Shown here one piece after another: positions 35,726 to 48,228 of a stretch of DNA of 64,000 nucleotides. Made by a program: the position numbers and the translations under genes. Source of the stretch: Chionoecetes opilio. Lineage: Eukaryota; Arthropoda; Malacostraca; Decapoda; Majidae. The first letter of the stretch is position 1; each line of letters opens with the position of its first letter. Below the pieces are notes generated by a model. It worked only from the letters and a program-made list of their open reading frames with translations, had not been told where the DNA came from and did no database searches. Location: NCBI GenBank assembly GCA_016584305.1, contig JACEEZ010018612.1, positions 18,501 to 82,500 on the forward strand, in the 5' to 3' direction.

Positions 35726-35989
35726 TCCGTTGAATAAACACACGACATTATACCTTAAGCAACTTGGCTAAACTTAGCTTACTGCAAACTAGGCTAAGTT
35801 TAACAAGTTACAGCAAAATTTTGTTTGTTTTTCTTTTATTTTTGTAACTGTGTCAAACATCTTAATTTTGTACAGGTGTGACATTTTTTTAGGTACCATA
35901 TTTAAGCTCAGCGCGGTGTTGTTTATTATCCTAAAATTTGATAACCCTATACTTTTTCCCTAAATTCAGTTTTTTAACATCTGAATTTC

Positions 35990-36790
35990 TTTTCAGCAGA
36001 CATAACTATGTATGGACGAACAGAGAGGCAGGCAGGTGTGACTCTCCCCCTAAGCGGTTGGTTAGGGATCATTTGATGTCCCCGACCAACAAGAACCTAT
36101 ATAGATCCCTGTTAGTAGGGTCATTGTACAGCCTCACCTTCACATCCCCTCCATACTCTAGACCTGGAGCAGTGTTACAAATCAGCTTCAGTAACGATCC
36201 AGAAACCGGCTGATGGAACACTGTTTGTGAAAACCCAGTTTGGCATGGCCATTTCACGCCAACCAGTGGATTGCGGGACGCTCAAGTTTACCCGATTACC
36301 CACAAAGAACTCGAGTAAAGCCCGCCTCTACGGGACTTAGCACTATTAGAACGTCTTGAAAATAATATATTGTGATTGCAAAAAGAGTTGTAATACAAGA
36401 CTTCATACTGTGTTTTACTAATTGCTATGTGTATAATAAGCCTGGTGAGGAATTTTTATTTTGTTAAATCGGGCACAGACTCTAGAAAATATTCTTAAAA
36501 AACGTGGCAGGTCTATGCAAAAAGATGACGATTGAAGTAGAGGATCGCTACTAGCAAAGTTGTGTGCAAAGGCGTAAAGGGTACAGACACCAGCAGTTTG
36601 CCAACAGGAAGAAAAAAGCGCCTAGGACCCTATCCCTCAGTCCCCTTCTTGCCCACGCCTCAGTGACTGCCCATCCACAAGTGCTTGTGGTTACGGCATC
36701 TCCTGTATGATATGCCGTACACAGTTGGGGTGTGTAACGACATCGCAAGTTTTCGCCGCCCTGGTTTTTTTTTCCCAAACTCCGTTTCCT
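35990..36790 (+). pseudogene. Error-laden copy of the BET exon
   Basis: It matches 49380-50105 but is frameshifted repeatedly; only short pieces such as the segment before the bromodomain survive in any frame. Because the surrounding intron, repeats and flanks are copied too, with insertion-type errors, this is very likely the same exon read twice rather than a paralogue or processed pseudogene. Confidence 0.85.
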
Positions 36791-39700
36791 CGGATTAACC
36801 CGCCCCCTTCCCCTTCCCCGTCGTTCTCTTCTCTTGTTTGAAATCTTGCGATTTAAGTTGGTGGTGTAATTACTATAAAAAAACATTATAAAAACCCAAT
36901 TATTAACACCACATGATGATTGTCTCCGCCATAACCTAACACATTACCAAAAATATAGATAAGGTTTTTTTATAAGGTTTTTCCTTGTGATATCGTACAT
37001 ATCATAGGTGACATTGTACATGTACATATATGTAATTTATTTTAGGGTGATACAACACAAGTCAGATGCAAAGGCGGATAAAACAGTACCCCTAGTTATA
37101 TTTTTCATTCTTGGTGACACATTACTATTTTGTTCTCCCATGTGCTATTATTTGTATTAGTTGACATTATAATTTTTTTCAATTTTAGGGGGGACTTATT
37201 TATGAATATAAAACTGTGGATTATTATAGATATATCTTTATGAAGCAAAGAGAACACTCATACAAGACTTGATGGTGGATTTAAACTTCTGTTTGGAAGG
37301 GGTTTGAGAGCCATCGGGGGGGTGGGGGTGGTGTCACACTTGTTACAGGTTTCACTTTCTAGGCCAGTGTCAAATGCTGCTGTTTACTCCTTATTATCTG
37401 CTTTATGGCTATACAATTTCCTTTGTACCGCATCTCTATCAGACCACAGTTCACTCTACATTCTCGATACCTTTATGTTCTAGTTTTTCCACTCCTTGTA
37501 CAGGCTTTACACAACGATTAATGTTCCATGCGGTATGTCCATGGTTGCAACGTACTCTTTTCGATGAGGGCTTCTTTGGCTCGGAGTAGTGAGCTTTGAT
37601 AGAGTTCATAAGCTTTCAATGTATCTTTCACAAGATTTCTCTTAAACTGTGACACTTTGAACACCAGTGACATGGCCTGCCCTTTCTGATATCAAAAGTA
37701 CGATAAGTCTCTTCTTAGAATTAGCTTGTCTCTAGAGCAGTTGTTCCCGAACCCGTGACTGTCGCTCCCCCAATATGTGGGTTTTGGGGCAGCAATCATC
37801 ACAAAGGTCTTAGGGATCTCATTTGACCTTAGGGGTCAGATGTGTTGTTCGCAGAGTGGTTTCTAGCAAGGTCACACTGCTACATAATTGTACGTGTCTC
37901 CCGGTGTCATGGGATACTAATTGGGTGGTGTGTCGGGGATTAGCGACGAGGTCTCTTTTTTGTTTTAAATATGCGGAGGTCGGGCTCGGGTGTGGAAACC
38001 TCGCCTCACAATACCTATGTGTGCTGTGACAGGGACCTGATTACACGCAGTTTACCGGGGGGATCGTCTTATGACTCTCGTCTCTCTTGAAACCCAGCCT
38101 TCAGCCCTACTGACAACTCCAAAGTTTGTCACAGACAGTCCACTTGCAGTGTTTGCCAGTTTCTTGCAACAATGTTATTTGTAAAAAAGACTGTACCCGT
38201 AACCGTATTTCAACATCCCTTTTAAGACAAATTAGCATGCTGTGTTCCTACACCACACACAACCCCCAGGTATCCGAAGATTAATCAACATCTAATTGTA
38301 CGCATGCTGAGATACTTATGTGAATCGAATCACTGTTGTATAGCATTTCAGGATAATAATCATTGTAGAATTGCAATCGATTCACTGAGTGCTCATGATA
38401 ACATTGTTTTAGTCACATTCAGTCACACATAAATTACTACTTCCATCAAATATAAAATTTATTAAAAGATAATTGCACACAAGACTCACATATGAAGAGG
38501 AACTTTCGGTACTCTTTTAGTGTGGCGGTAGAGTAAACCACTATAGATTACAAGTGAATGAGGGACTATGCATTAGATGGCTTTAAACAATCCTTAAGCA
38601 TGTTCAAAAAGGTCGCTTAGATGCTTGTATATGTTTGCTTATGTAGGTCATAACACACACAGTATATAAGTAAAATGATTGGCCTATAACTGTACGCATA
38701 TGTACAAGGTTGTTGTAATTGTTTTTGCACAGTGTTTACTTTACCGCTTTGGTTGATGTTATATATACACCGTATATTGTATTTCATGAAATGCTACATA
38801 CCCTAAACCCTTATAGACTCAGGACACGATATGGGCCTCTGACCCTTTGCCGGCTTTCAAGTAGTCGCCGAATTATGCAAATGCCCTCGTTTATAATGGG
38901 TAAACTAAAAATAAAATATCTGTAATAAACTTTTATCCCATAATTACCTCGCGTCATTGCAATCCACTTAAAAATCTTCTGCCCGTCGAGCTGGCCAAAG
39001 ACACCACAAGTTGTTGTTGCCCTCCGTCCAGTACTCTGCCTTTCGTACTGCGATGTGCATCCGGATGACACGGGTAGCGGCATGAGCCCTCATATCACAG
39101 GCGTACACTATAACATACTGCCTGCGCCACCCAAGGGCGAGGGACAACCAATTACTCAGTGAGTCCCCCAAGGGCCTACCATTCTATTCGCTCTCTCTCT
39201 CTCCATCTGCAATCTCTACTCCGGCTCCATCCTTTTTCTCTTCTCTCTCTACTCTCCTCTCTCTACTCTGTCATCTTCCACTCCTCCTCACTCTCAGTGT
39301 CCGATCTCTCTACTCTCTTCCTCTCTTCGCTCTCTCTTCTCGGGATGCTTACTCTCTCTCTCTTCTCTCTTCTGCTTTCGTATCGTCTCCGCTCTCTGCC
39401 TCTTCATCTCTCTCTCTCTCTCCTTCTCTCTCATCCTCCTCTCTACTCTCTCTCTCTCCTCTCTACCCGGAACCGCAGTTCCTGTCGACCTCTATCCACT
39501 ATCTGGACTTGGCAATGGTCCCTTTCTCTTCTGTCCGAACTAGCCTCCGATCCATTCATCTCTATGCGCGCAACACTGTGAAGGACAATGACGGCAATCC
39601 CTACCTAATGCACCAGACAGCCTTCCTAGTTTCTCTCATCTTTTTACCTAATTCTCTTTTGTTTGTTACTGGCAATTTGGTATAATTATATCATTTTTTT

Positions 39701-42205
39701 TCCTTTTTGTATTGTTGCTTGCATTGATTGTTTTTTTTTGTTTTTTTTAGGTGTAATAATTTTAATTTAGTGACGTGTGATTAAAATTATTCTTTCCTCT
39801 CTCGTCTCTCGTCGTCGTCATCTCTCGGTCTCTCAGTCTCCTACTCTCTCCGTGCAAACTCTCTTCTTCTCTCTTCTCTACAGGTCCGTTCATCTTCTCT
39901 CTCCAAGATTATCTCTCGCTCATCTGCCCCGTTTATCCTCTACTGTGCGCCTTCTGTAAATTGTGAGATTGGGTGTGCCGGTTTCGTGCGGGCAGTGCTG
40001 GTTTATGAGGAATGTCTGTTTAACTAACAAAAGGGCAAGAAAACTACGTCGTTCCGAGAGTAATTCTTACTAATATGACTGATCAACAAGCATGGTCCCC
40101 TGTTACTACTACGACACAAAAACCCGTCTTTATTTTATCACTAGCCGCAAAGCCGCCCGGCCGGGCGGACTTTTTTGGCTAGCTCCTCCGGAGGGCTATT
40201 GTGCTTCGGCCCACCACCTGTGTTTGTGGGCCAAAGGCCCACCAAACCAGACTCTCCAGATAGCCCCTTCTAGCTTTCCTGAATCATGTGTGAAATGTTG
40301 TAACCTACGCCAACCTATTCACATCACCCCAACCCGATTCACTTCACCCATTACCCCTCACCCCCCACCCATTCACTAAAAAAATTACCCCCACCCCCCA
40401 CCCCTTCACTCACCCTTATCCATCACACCACGGGGGAAAACCCATTCACTCACCCCATTACCCCTCACGCCCCCATCTATTCCCTCACCCATCCCCCATC
40501 ACCCCCCACCCATGTGCACTCACACCACCCCCCACACCCATTACCCAGCACCCCCCCATTACCCTCACCTACATCAAGGTTTTCCTCATTCTCGCAACCC
40601 ATTTTTATTAAACACATTCTCGCTAATAGCTGCCTAAAAAAAAGAGGAAAAAAAAGTATTAGATCATCTCCTAAATGGGCTTAACACCTTCCCTGCTCGA
40701 GCGGTTCCAAAATAATGTGGTGCCATATGAGGGGATTCCGCCACAGGGGGGTGGCACCTGGAGCGGACACACCACACACCTTTCGCTTATATTATTATAA
40801 TCCCACAAAGCCCATTCACTCAACCCATTTGCCCATCACCCCCATTCTATTCCCTCACCCATCACCCATCACCCCCCACCCGATTCACTCACCCATCACC
40901 GCACACCCATTACCATCTCCCCACCCATTCACTCACGCATTACCCTGCAGTACCCTAGCATCAAGGTTTCCCTCAATTCTCGCAAACCCACTTTTTTGTC
41001 CCCCCCCCCCCACTTTTTTTTTCACATTCTCGCTAATAGGCTGCTAAAAAGAAAGGTGATCGGATCATCTCAAAATGGGCTATAAAACGCTTAACCCCTG
41101 GTCACCGGTTTCCAAATGCTGCCATACATTAGTGGATTCCGCTACAGGGGTGACACCTTGAAGCGGACACACGACACACACTCTGCTTATATTATTATAG
41201 ATTAAAGGGGGGGGGTGGGTGGGCCGAAAGTGAAACACTCGCCGACGTCGGCGAAATCCTATCGGCGACAGTTATAGGTATGGTTTTGAGCCTTATTGAT
41301 ATAAAGCCGGCCCACCACACCGTCTGGTCGCCGTCCGGCCGACAAACAGTGGCGGGGTCACTCGTTTCGCAGTCGCGCCGGACGAGACCCACACCACACA
41401 GGCCGCCTCCATGAAAATATACCCGTAGCACGTCGGACCACCGTAGGTGACAACAGAATCCGCTGTCCCGAATGACTTGTTGTGATGGCTCCATTGTGGC
41501 ATCCATATATAATACCTATTATAATACGTCCTACTATATATAAGTCCGTCTATATACATACGATAATTATCATAGATACAATTATTCACTGTACAATTCA
41601 GTCATTACTGGCCGCGCGGGGCGGGCCGCGCCGTAAGGCACCCACACACACCAGGCGCAGGCCGCCGCCGGACGGAATTTTCAAAGCGCCGACTGTTTTT
41701 CCATCCGAGCCCGCTGCGACAGGCCCCGCAGATGAAAAGCACCCCCACACACACACACGCCGCCTCTAGCCACGCCCCCGTTTCGTCGGCCGGACAGGCC
41801 GCGCCGGTGTGTGTGTGGCCGGCTTAAGAGGCATTCAATTTCGTACAGAAAGTCCTCTGAGCAGGAGATGGGAGTATAGATGGTGGTTAAGACTGTTTCT
41901 TGTACGAAATTGAATGCCTCATTATCATATATGCTGAAACCTCATACCTATAACTGTCGCCGATAGGAATTCTCAGCCGACGTCGGCGAGTGTTCCACTT
42001 CGTGCCTCCCCCCCCTCCCCTTTAATGATAATAAAGACTGTTTGTTGTCGTATACGCCTGGACATGCTTTGTTGATCAAGTCAAATTGTAATTACTCCCC
42101 TGAACACCCGTTTTTGCTTTGCTTTTGTTAGTAAACAGCATTCCCTCATAAACAGAAAAGACAACTTGCCCCACACGACACGGTGTCGTGTGGGCACAGT
42201 GTCTG
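36791..42205. other. Error-laden copy of 50.1-55.07 kb
   Basis: Carries noisy versions of the gene fragment at 50661 (near 37480-37740), the CT arrays (39180-39470, 39790-39950), the ACCC minisatellite (40310-40570), the inverted-repeat elements and the 46-bp palindrome (42160-42205). No additional genes. Confidence 0.83.
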
Positions 42206-45200
42206 TTTAGTGTCCAGCGGCATATTCTCCACGCCCTCTCCTCTTTTTCGGCAGACCGTAGGTTTTAAGTTAGAAAAACGTTTAAGTTAGGTTAGGTTAA
42301 GTATAGGTCAGGTTTAGAGGTTTACTTTAATTATAGTAACTCCCCTTTTCGGCAGACGCTAGGTTTTAGGTAGAGGTTAGAACAACTAAAGTTAGGTTAG
42401 GTTGAATTTAGTTTTTACTTTGATATATATTCTATCACTAAGCTGGACTCTGGGCTGGGAGCTGCTCGATGCCTAGCCGAGTTTGTAAGGACGTCGCTGA
42501 TTGGCTGATAGCCTCGGGCTGGGGTGGCGTCAAGGAAAGCTAGAGTCTCAGGAATCCACTCCATAAGTAAAGTTTGCAACCCGTACGTTGCTGCCATCTA
42601 TTGTCGAACCAGGGGTCTCTCTAAAGCTATCCTTGGTGGCGATGGTGGTGTACTTGCTAGTCCGCAACACAAAACCCTGTGTTTGCCCAGAAAACATATT
42701 CAATATTTCTTGGCTTACTCATCTCTTACACAAGATAGGCCTATTTTGTTTGCCATCAGTGAATCCAGGCAGTGATTGTTCAACACCAATCTATGGTTAC
42801 CATTCATAACTCAATAGGGTAAAATAAAGTCATGACTGACTATCACAGGAGTAGCGAATTTTTATTTTTCAGTGCATTGAAATGTTGTACTCCTACCCGA
42901 TATTACCAAGGCTACCAATTGATTTTTATGAAAGCTGCGCCCTACATCGTGTTCTAATACATTGCTGCTATCATGTGCATAAAAAAATTACAGGAAGCAG
43001 CACTATATTAGGAATCTGAAGTACCGCAAAAGAGTGTCTAAATGATTTTTTCTTGTTATTTTGCTATCACTCGCTGTAACTCCATAGTTTTTTGGTCGCA
43101 TTCACTTTTCAAGCACTGTTTCAAAATCCTTACTTTTCCCGCTTCCCTGTGGTATGTAAGCCAACGTACCAATAAGGAAAAGGTAGGTGGTCAAAATGGC
43201 TAATAATTTAAACTGTTTCAAACTTGTACCGTGACGGGTGGCCTCTGATAGCTCTCCCGAGAACAGTCATCTCATGTAGGGGAGCAATGCTCACCCGTCA
43301 CTGTGGCCAGTTTGCATAGTAGTAGTTTAACTTTCTTACCATTTTGACCACCTGACTCTTTTCCTTATTGGTACGTGCTACATACCACAGGAAGCGGAAA
43401 CGTATAGAGGATTTTTGAAACTTCTTGAAAATTAGAATGCGACCAAAACTGAATGGAGTTACAGCGAGTTGAAGCAAAATCAGCAGAAAAAACTGTTTAT
43501 GCACTCTTTTACTTTCCTTCACTTATCTTAATATTAGTGTATCTTAGTGTAACTTTTTTTATGCTCATATATGCAGCCAATGTATTATTACACGATGGTA
43601 AGTAGCTCAGCTCTTCATAAATATCCTCTGTAGCTTTTGGTAATATCGGTAGGAGTACAACATTTCATGCACTGAAAACCTAAAATTCGCTAACTCCTGT
43701 GATGGAGTCAGTCATGACTTTATTTTTACCTATGATTATGAATGGTATGTTGTTGTTGAACACCACTGCCTGATTCACTGATGCAAACAAAATAGGCCCT
43801 ATCTTTTGTAAAGAGATATTAAGAGCTAAGAAAATATAATATGTTTTTCTGAGGCCACAAGGTTTTGGGTTGCGGCGAGGCAGTACCACCACCATCGCCA
43901 CAAGGAAGCTAGCAGAGACACCCTGTGTCGACATAGAAAAATGCAGCACCGTACGGTTTCAAACTTTTACTGTAGAGTCGGATTTCCTTGTACTCTAGCT
44001 CCTTGGTGGCGATGTGTGGTACTTGCTCGCCTCACCCAAACCTCTTGCGTTGCCTCAGAAAAATGATTCATATTCTTGGCTTTAATCACCTCTTAGGACC
44101 TACAGATATGGGTCCGAGTATTGTTTGCTCAGTTTAGACTCAGGCAGTGGAGTTGTGTTCAAAGGCAACAACAAAGGCCCCATTCGATAATACTAACCAA
44201 TGAGATTACCAAAAATAAATCATCGACTGCGTTATCACAATAGGTAGGCGGACTTTATTATTTTTCTGCATTTGTGAATGTTGTACGCCGACTCTCGAAT
44301 TACCAGCTACCAAGTGATATGTATAAAAGCTGAGCCTACCTACGGGGGGGGTGTTCATAATACAATGCTGCTATCTGAGCATATAAAAGATAACACTAAG
44401 ACTACTTATTATAATAGATTGACAGGCAAGTGTTAAAAAGAGTGGTGATAAACCATTTTTTCTTGCTCTATTTATGCTTCAACTCGTCTGTACTTCCTAA
44501 TTTTGTCGCATTCAATGTTCAAGACACTGTTTTACAAAAATCACTTACTTTTTCCGCTACCTGTGGGATGGAGCACGTACCACATAAAGGTGAGAAAGAG
44601 TAGGTGGTCAAATATGGCTGAAAGTTACTGTTTCAAACACTGGTGCCGTGGGACGGGTAGAAGCCTCTGATAGCTGCGGTCTCCCGAGAGAAAAGTCTCT
44701 GTGTGGTAATAGTTGGCAACTGCTCACGTTTCCGGCCGTCACTGTGCCGTTGCAGTAGTAGTTTTACTTTCTTAGCATTTTTTGACCACCTCTCTTTTCC
44801 TGATTGGTATGTGCTACATACCACAGGAAGCGGAACGTATAAGGATTTTGACAAAACGGTTCTTGAAATTGAATGCGACCAAAATTTATGGGTTACAGCA
44901 AGTTGAAAGCAAATAGCAAGAAAAACTGTTTATACACTCTTTTACTTTCCTTCAGTTTATCTTGAATTTAGTGTATCTTAGTGTAATTTTTTTATGCTCA
45001 TGAGATGCAGCATGTATTATGAACACGATGGTAGGGCTCAGCGTTTCTGAATATCACTGTATTTGGTAATATCGGGTAGGAGTACAACATTTCATGCACG
45101 AAACGCTAACAGTCCGCCTACTCTTGTGATAGTCATCATGACTCTATTTTTTTACCCATATTGAGTTATGAATGGCGTGTTGTTGTTGAACCATTCACTG

Positions 45201-45724
45201 CCTGATTCACTGAGCAACAAAATAGGCTATCTGGTGTAAGAGATGAGTAAAGCCAAAAATTGATATTTTCTAGGGCCAGGCAAGGGTTTTTGGTTGCGGG
45301 CGAGGCAAGTACCACCACGCATCATCCACCCACCCGAGTCTATCAGCCCAAGCGAGCGACGGCCTTAACAAACTCGTCTAGGCAGCGGCAGCTACCAAGA
45401 ATCCAGCTTAAGGATAGACTATAGTACTTTGTGTGCGAATCACAATGGTTATTTTCAAGAAAATCCTGCAAAATTAATGTTACCTCCCCCTTAACTCCCG
45501 TTTTCTTGCCAGTGGTTTATAACAGACATTCCCTCATAAACAGACACTTGCCCACACGACAACCGGCAAGTCCCCCCCCAAAACACACACACACCAAACA
45601 AACACACACACACCACACAACACACCATACATTGGTCGTGCAAACTTTCTTGTGGCGCTGCGGAATTACGATCATTGATTATTCTCTTCTCTCTCAATCT
45701 CTCTCCTCTCTCTCTCACTCTCTT

Positions 45725-45770
<46 letters not shown>

Positions 45771-45933
45771 CTCCTCGCTCTCTCAGTCTCTCTTCTCTCG
45801 CTCTCTCTCTCTCTCTCTCTCCTCTCTCTCATCTTTCCCTCTCTCCTCTCGCTTCCTCTCTCTCTCTTCTTTCTTCTCTTCTCTCGTTCTCTCTCTCTCT
45901 CTCCTCTCTCTCTCATCTCTCTCGTCTTCTCTC
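42206..45933. other. Error-laden copy of 55.07-58.7 kb
   Basis: Repeats the TTAGG-like stretch, the tandem palindromes (about 42540-45330), the solo TIR (near 45510-45570) and part of the CT array (45690-45933), in which it ends. Confidence 0.83.
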
Positions 45934-46293
45934 CAGGTCACGCCTTGCTAGGGGTGGCTGACTGCGTCCCAAGGTTGGGGCGCACACCTGCTAATTACCC
46001 TAATTCTGGCCGCGCATATGCTTATTACCCTCAGGTCACGGCTTGCTAGGGGTGACCTACTGGGGTCAACCGCAATCCCCTTGTCTGCCCTGGGGTGGAC
46101 CTCACTGGTCACCAAATCCCCTTTGTCCAGCCCGGGTGGTAGGGCGCGCATTTTGAACTTGATAATTTTACTCACCCCAGTTTGAATGTCGTATCATTGG
46201 ATTTTCGATCTCGTATATTGAAAATAGACCCTAATTTACACATCTCGTATCATCGGATTCTCGTATACCGAATGCTCGTATAACGGGACCTCC

Positions 46294-46296
<3 letters not shown>
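45934..46296. mobile_element. Right part of the CAGGGAGGTCCCG MITE
   Basis: Clean sequence resumes with about two units of the 100-bp tandem repeat (cccaaggttgggg and ggtcacg-cttgctagggg blocks). It ends CGGGACCTCCCTG at 46296 before TA repeats. Its left half is supplied only by the noisy read (31793-32240). Confidence 0.83.
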
Positions 46297-46297
<1 letters not shown>

Positions 46298-46363
<66 letters not shown>

Positions 46364-46385
46364 TATAATATATATACATACATAT
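46298..46385. repeat. (TA)n microsatellite
   Basis: TA array following the MITE end. Confidence 0.95.
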
Positions 46386-46902
46386 ACACATACACTAGGG
46401 TCCTACATAAAATGAGAAATTGGTCAATAAACGAGGTCGTTTTATGTGAATTCGCTCTGTGAAACGCATAACCTATGGGAAAAATTGATATTGGTCGATC
46501 GGTCCTCCCGCCTGTACCCGTACATTTATACTTGTTCACACCATGCATACCAGAACATGGTATTATTTTACACTAGGATCGAAATTCCCTACACAATTAG
46601 GAGTATGGTTTCTGTTTACCTTATTGGATTCTAGGAAACATTCTTTTGAACTCAAACTTTTGGAGATAATGACATGTTGTTCATAGGGAGGCGAGAGACA
46701 AGTGTTTGTTTACGTGCGGCGTGCCTCTCACTCTTCTTCCTCTTGTGACCTGCATTGCCTCTGTTCTTCCCTTGCCGCGGACACTTTTAATGCAGATTTG
46801 GCTTTAGTTGGAGGTTAAAGCGTGGGATTAGGTTAGGTTAGTGACTCAAAAGCAGGTTGCCATAAACCTGACTTAACTCTCGCTTGCGTGCCTCGCCATA
46901 AC
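46386..46902. other. Intergenic, nothing recognised
   Basis: About 520 bases of mixed composition with no gene or repeat that I can name. Confidence 0.5.
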
Positions 46903-47445
46903 TGTTGTTGTTGTTGTTTTAGGGCTGCGAGGATCCCTTGGGGAACACTATGAGCCCTGGTGATGTCCTATGATGCTATCACAGGCATGGTAGTTGACTT
47001 GTCTTCCTCAGGAAGGCACAGGTGAGGCGGAGGACAGCGTGTTGCTGGGAGGGGGGAATGCCCGCCGCCGCCAGCAGGGTGGGCAGGTCAAAGGTAGTGA
47101 CGTTCAGGGCGATGAGTTGAGAGTGTTGCACTACACGGTGGGAGTGGAAGCGCGGACACTGCAGCAGAAAGTGTTCGATAGTCTCCGGAACATTCCTGCA
47201 CCAGGGTCATTGAGGGTCAGGGGACAGACGGAGGCGATGCAGGTGAACCGTGAGTGTCGTGTGTCCCAGGCGGAGGCGGGTGAGGGTGACATCCAGGACT
47301 CGGGACTTTGTCCTTATCCACGGCTGGGAGGAAGTCACTGCGGTATTGGCCCATGGAGGCGATGTGGAGGGCATCCCCGAGCGTGTTATCCCAGGTGGAG
47401 CGGCAGACCCAGGAGATGAGGCGTTTAGCCAAAATTTATAAAATT
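46903..47445 (-). pseudogene. C-terminal end of a LINE with CCHC motif
   Basis: On the minus strand: MAKRLISWVCRSTWDNTLG and ALHIASMGQYRSDFLP (47432 down). Then, in shifted frames, TLTRLRLGHTTLTVHLHR, CPWCRNVPETIEHFLLQC and LLAAAGIPPSQQHAVLRL. The leucine-rich RLGH stretch and Cys-Cys-His-Cys motif are typical of the end of ORF2 in I/Jockey-type LINEs. The 3' end carries a CAA-repeat tail (46903-46920, read in reverse). It is 5'-truncated and frameshifted. Tails of the same family lie at 11147 and 14285. Confidence 0.82.
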
Positions 47446-47449
47446 TTGG

Positions 47450-47490
<41 letters not shown>

Positions 47491-48128
47491 TATTTTAGGT
47501 CGTTCTCTTTATAGGGGAAACGCTTTATGCGGGACCCTAGTGTACTAGGAACTCGGTACTGGAGCAATTCAGTATTCGAACGCTTCGTTCTGAAAAAAAA
47601 TGCTCGGTAGTTGACTGTTTGCTCGGCACTCGTCCGAACAATACTTGTATCAAAGACTTGCATGAGCTGAGACGCATCACTCGTATGGGTATCCCAGCTT
47701 AAATGAAAGGAAATAAGTCAGTCTTCCCGTAGGTGTTGCTCAGTGTATAACTGCTAAACTTTGCTGTGAACTGTCTCAATTTTTTTTTTTTAAATATATA
47801 TATTCTTTGTATAAATAAGTCACCATGGGGCCTAACACTAGTGACAACAGCCAAACCGAAAGGAAATTCAATAGAATCACAATAGAGATGGAAAAAAAGA
47901 ACTCATATCAAAATATGAAAGTGTTGCTTGCGTGTCTGATCTCGCTACCGAGTTTTGTATGGCGAATCTGTGATCTCTATGTTACTAAAAAATAAAGATG
48001 CGATCAAAAAAGCTGATGTTGCTAAAGGAGTGATAGCGGTTATGATACAAAGGTCACAAACAATTGAATATGTTGAGAAATTGTTGTTAATTTGAATCAG
48101 TTTGGACTATTTTCAAATTGTTTTCCAG
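47446..48128. other. Intergenic with a poly-T run
   Basis: A T run of about 35 bases at 47450-47483, then AT-rich sequence without recognisable content. Confidence 0.6.
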
Positions 48129-48130
48129 TA

Positions 48131-48196
48131 CAGTCAAACCTCGATATAACGGACCTCGATGTAACGGACATCGGATATAACGGACTCCATTTGCGT

Positions 48197-48228
<32 letters not shown>

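Larger units (their letters stand above)
22641..45933. other. Untrimmed, error-rich gap-filling sequence (probable assembly artefact)
   Basis: This block matches 15.7-22.64 kb from its start to about 30400 and then 45.93-58.7 kb from about 32240 to its end, in order and in the same orientation. Differences are mostly small insertions: the first part is about 12% longer and the second about 7% longer than the clean counterparts. Every reading frame is broken compared with those counterparts. Only 30401-32240 is not represented elsewhere in the window. One raw long read spanning a gap between two contigs, pasted in whole, explains all of this. Features inside should not be counted as extra genomic copies. 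Confidence 0.87.

Noticed and set aside
35990..36790. Second BET gene or processed pseudogene
   Set aside because: Intron, flanking repeats and intergenic sequence are copied along with it, with insertion-type errors, so it is the same locus read twice.
22641..45933. Genuine large tandem segmental duplications
   Set aside because: Two duplications meeting at one unique 1.84-kb stretch, each with one clean and one noisy copy and the noisy copies contiguous, are far better explained by one untrimmed read.
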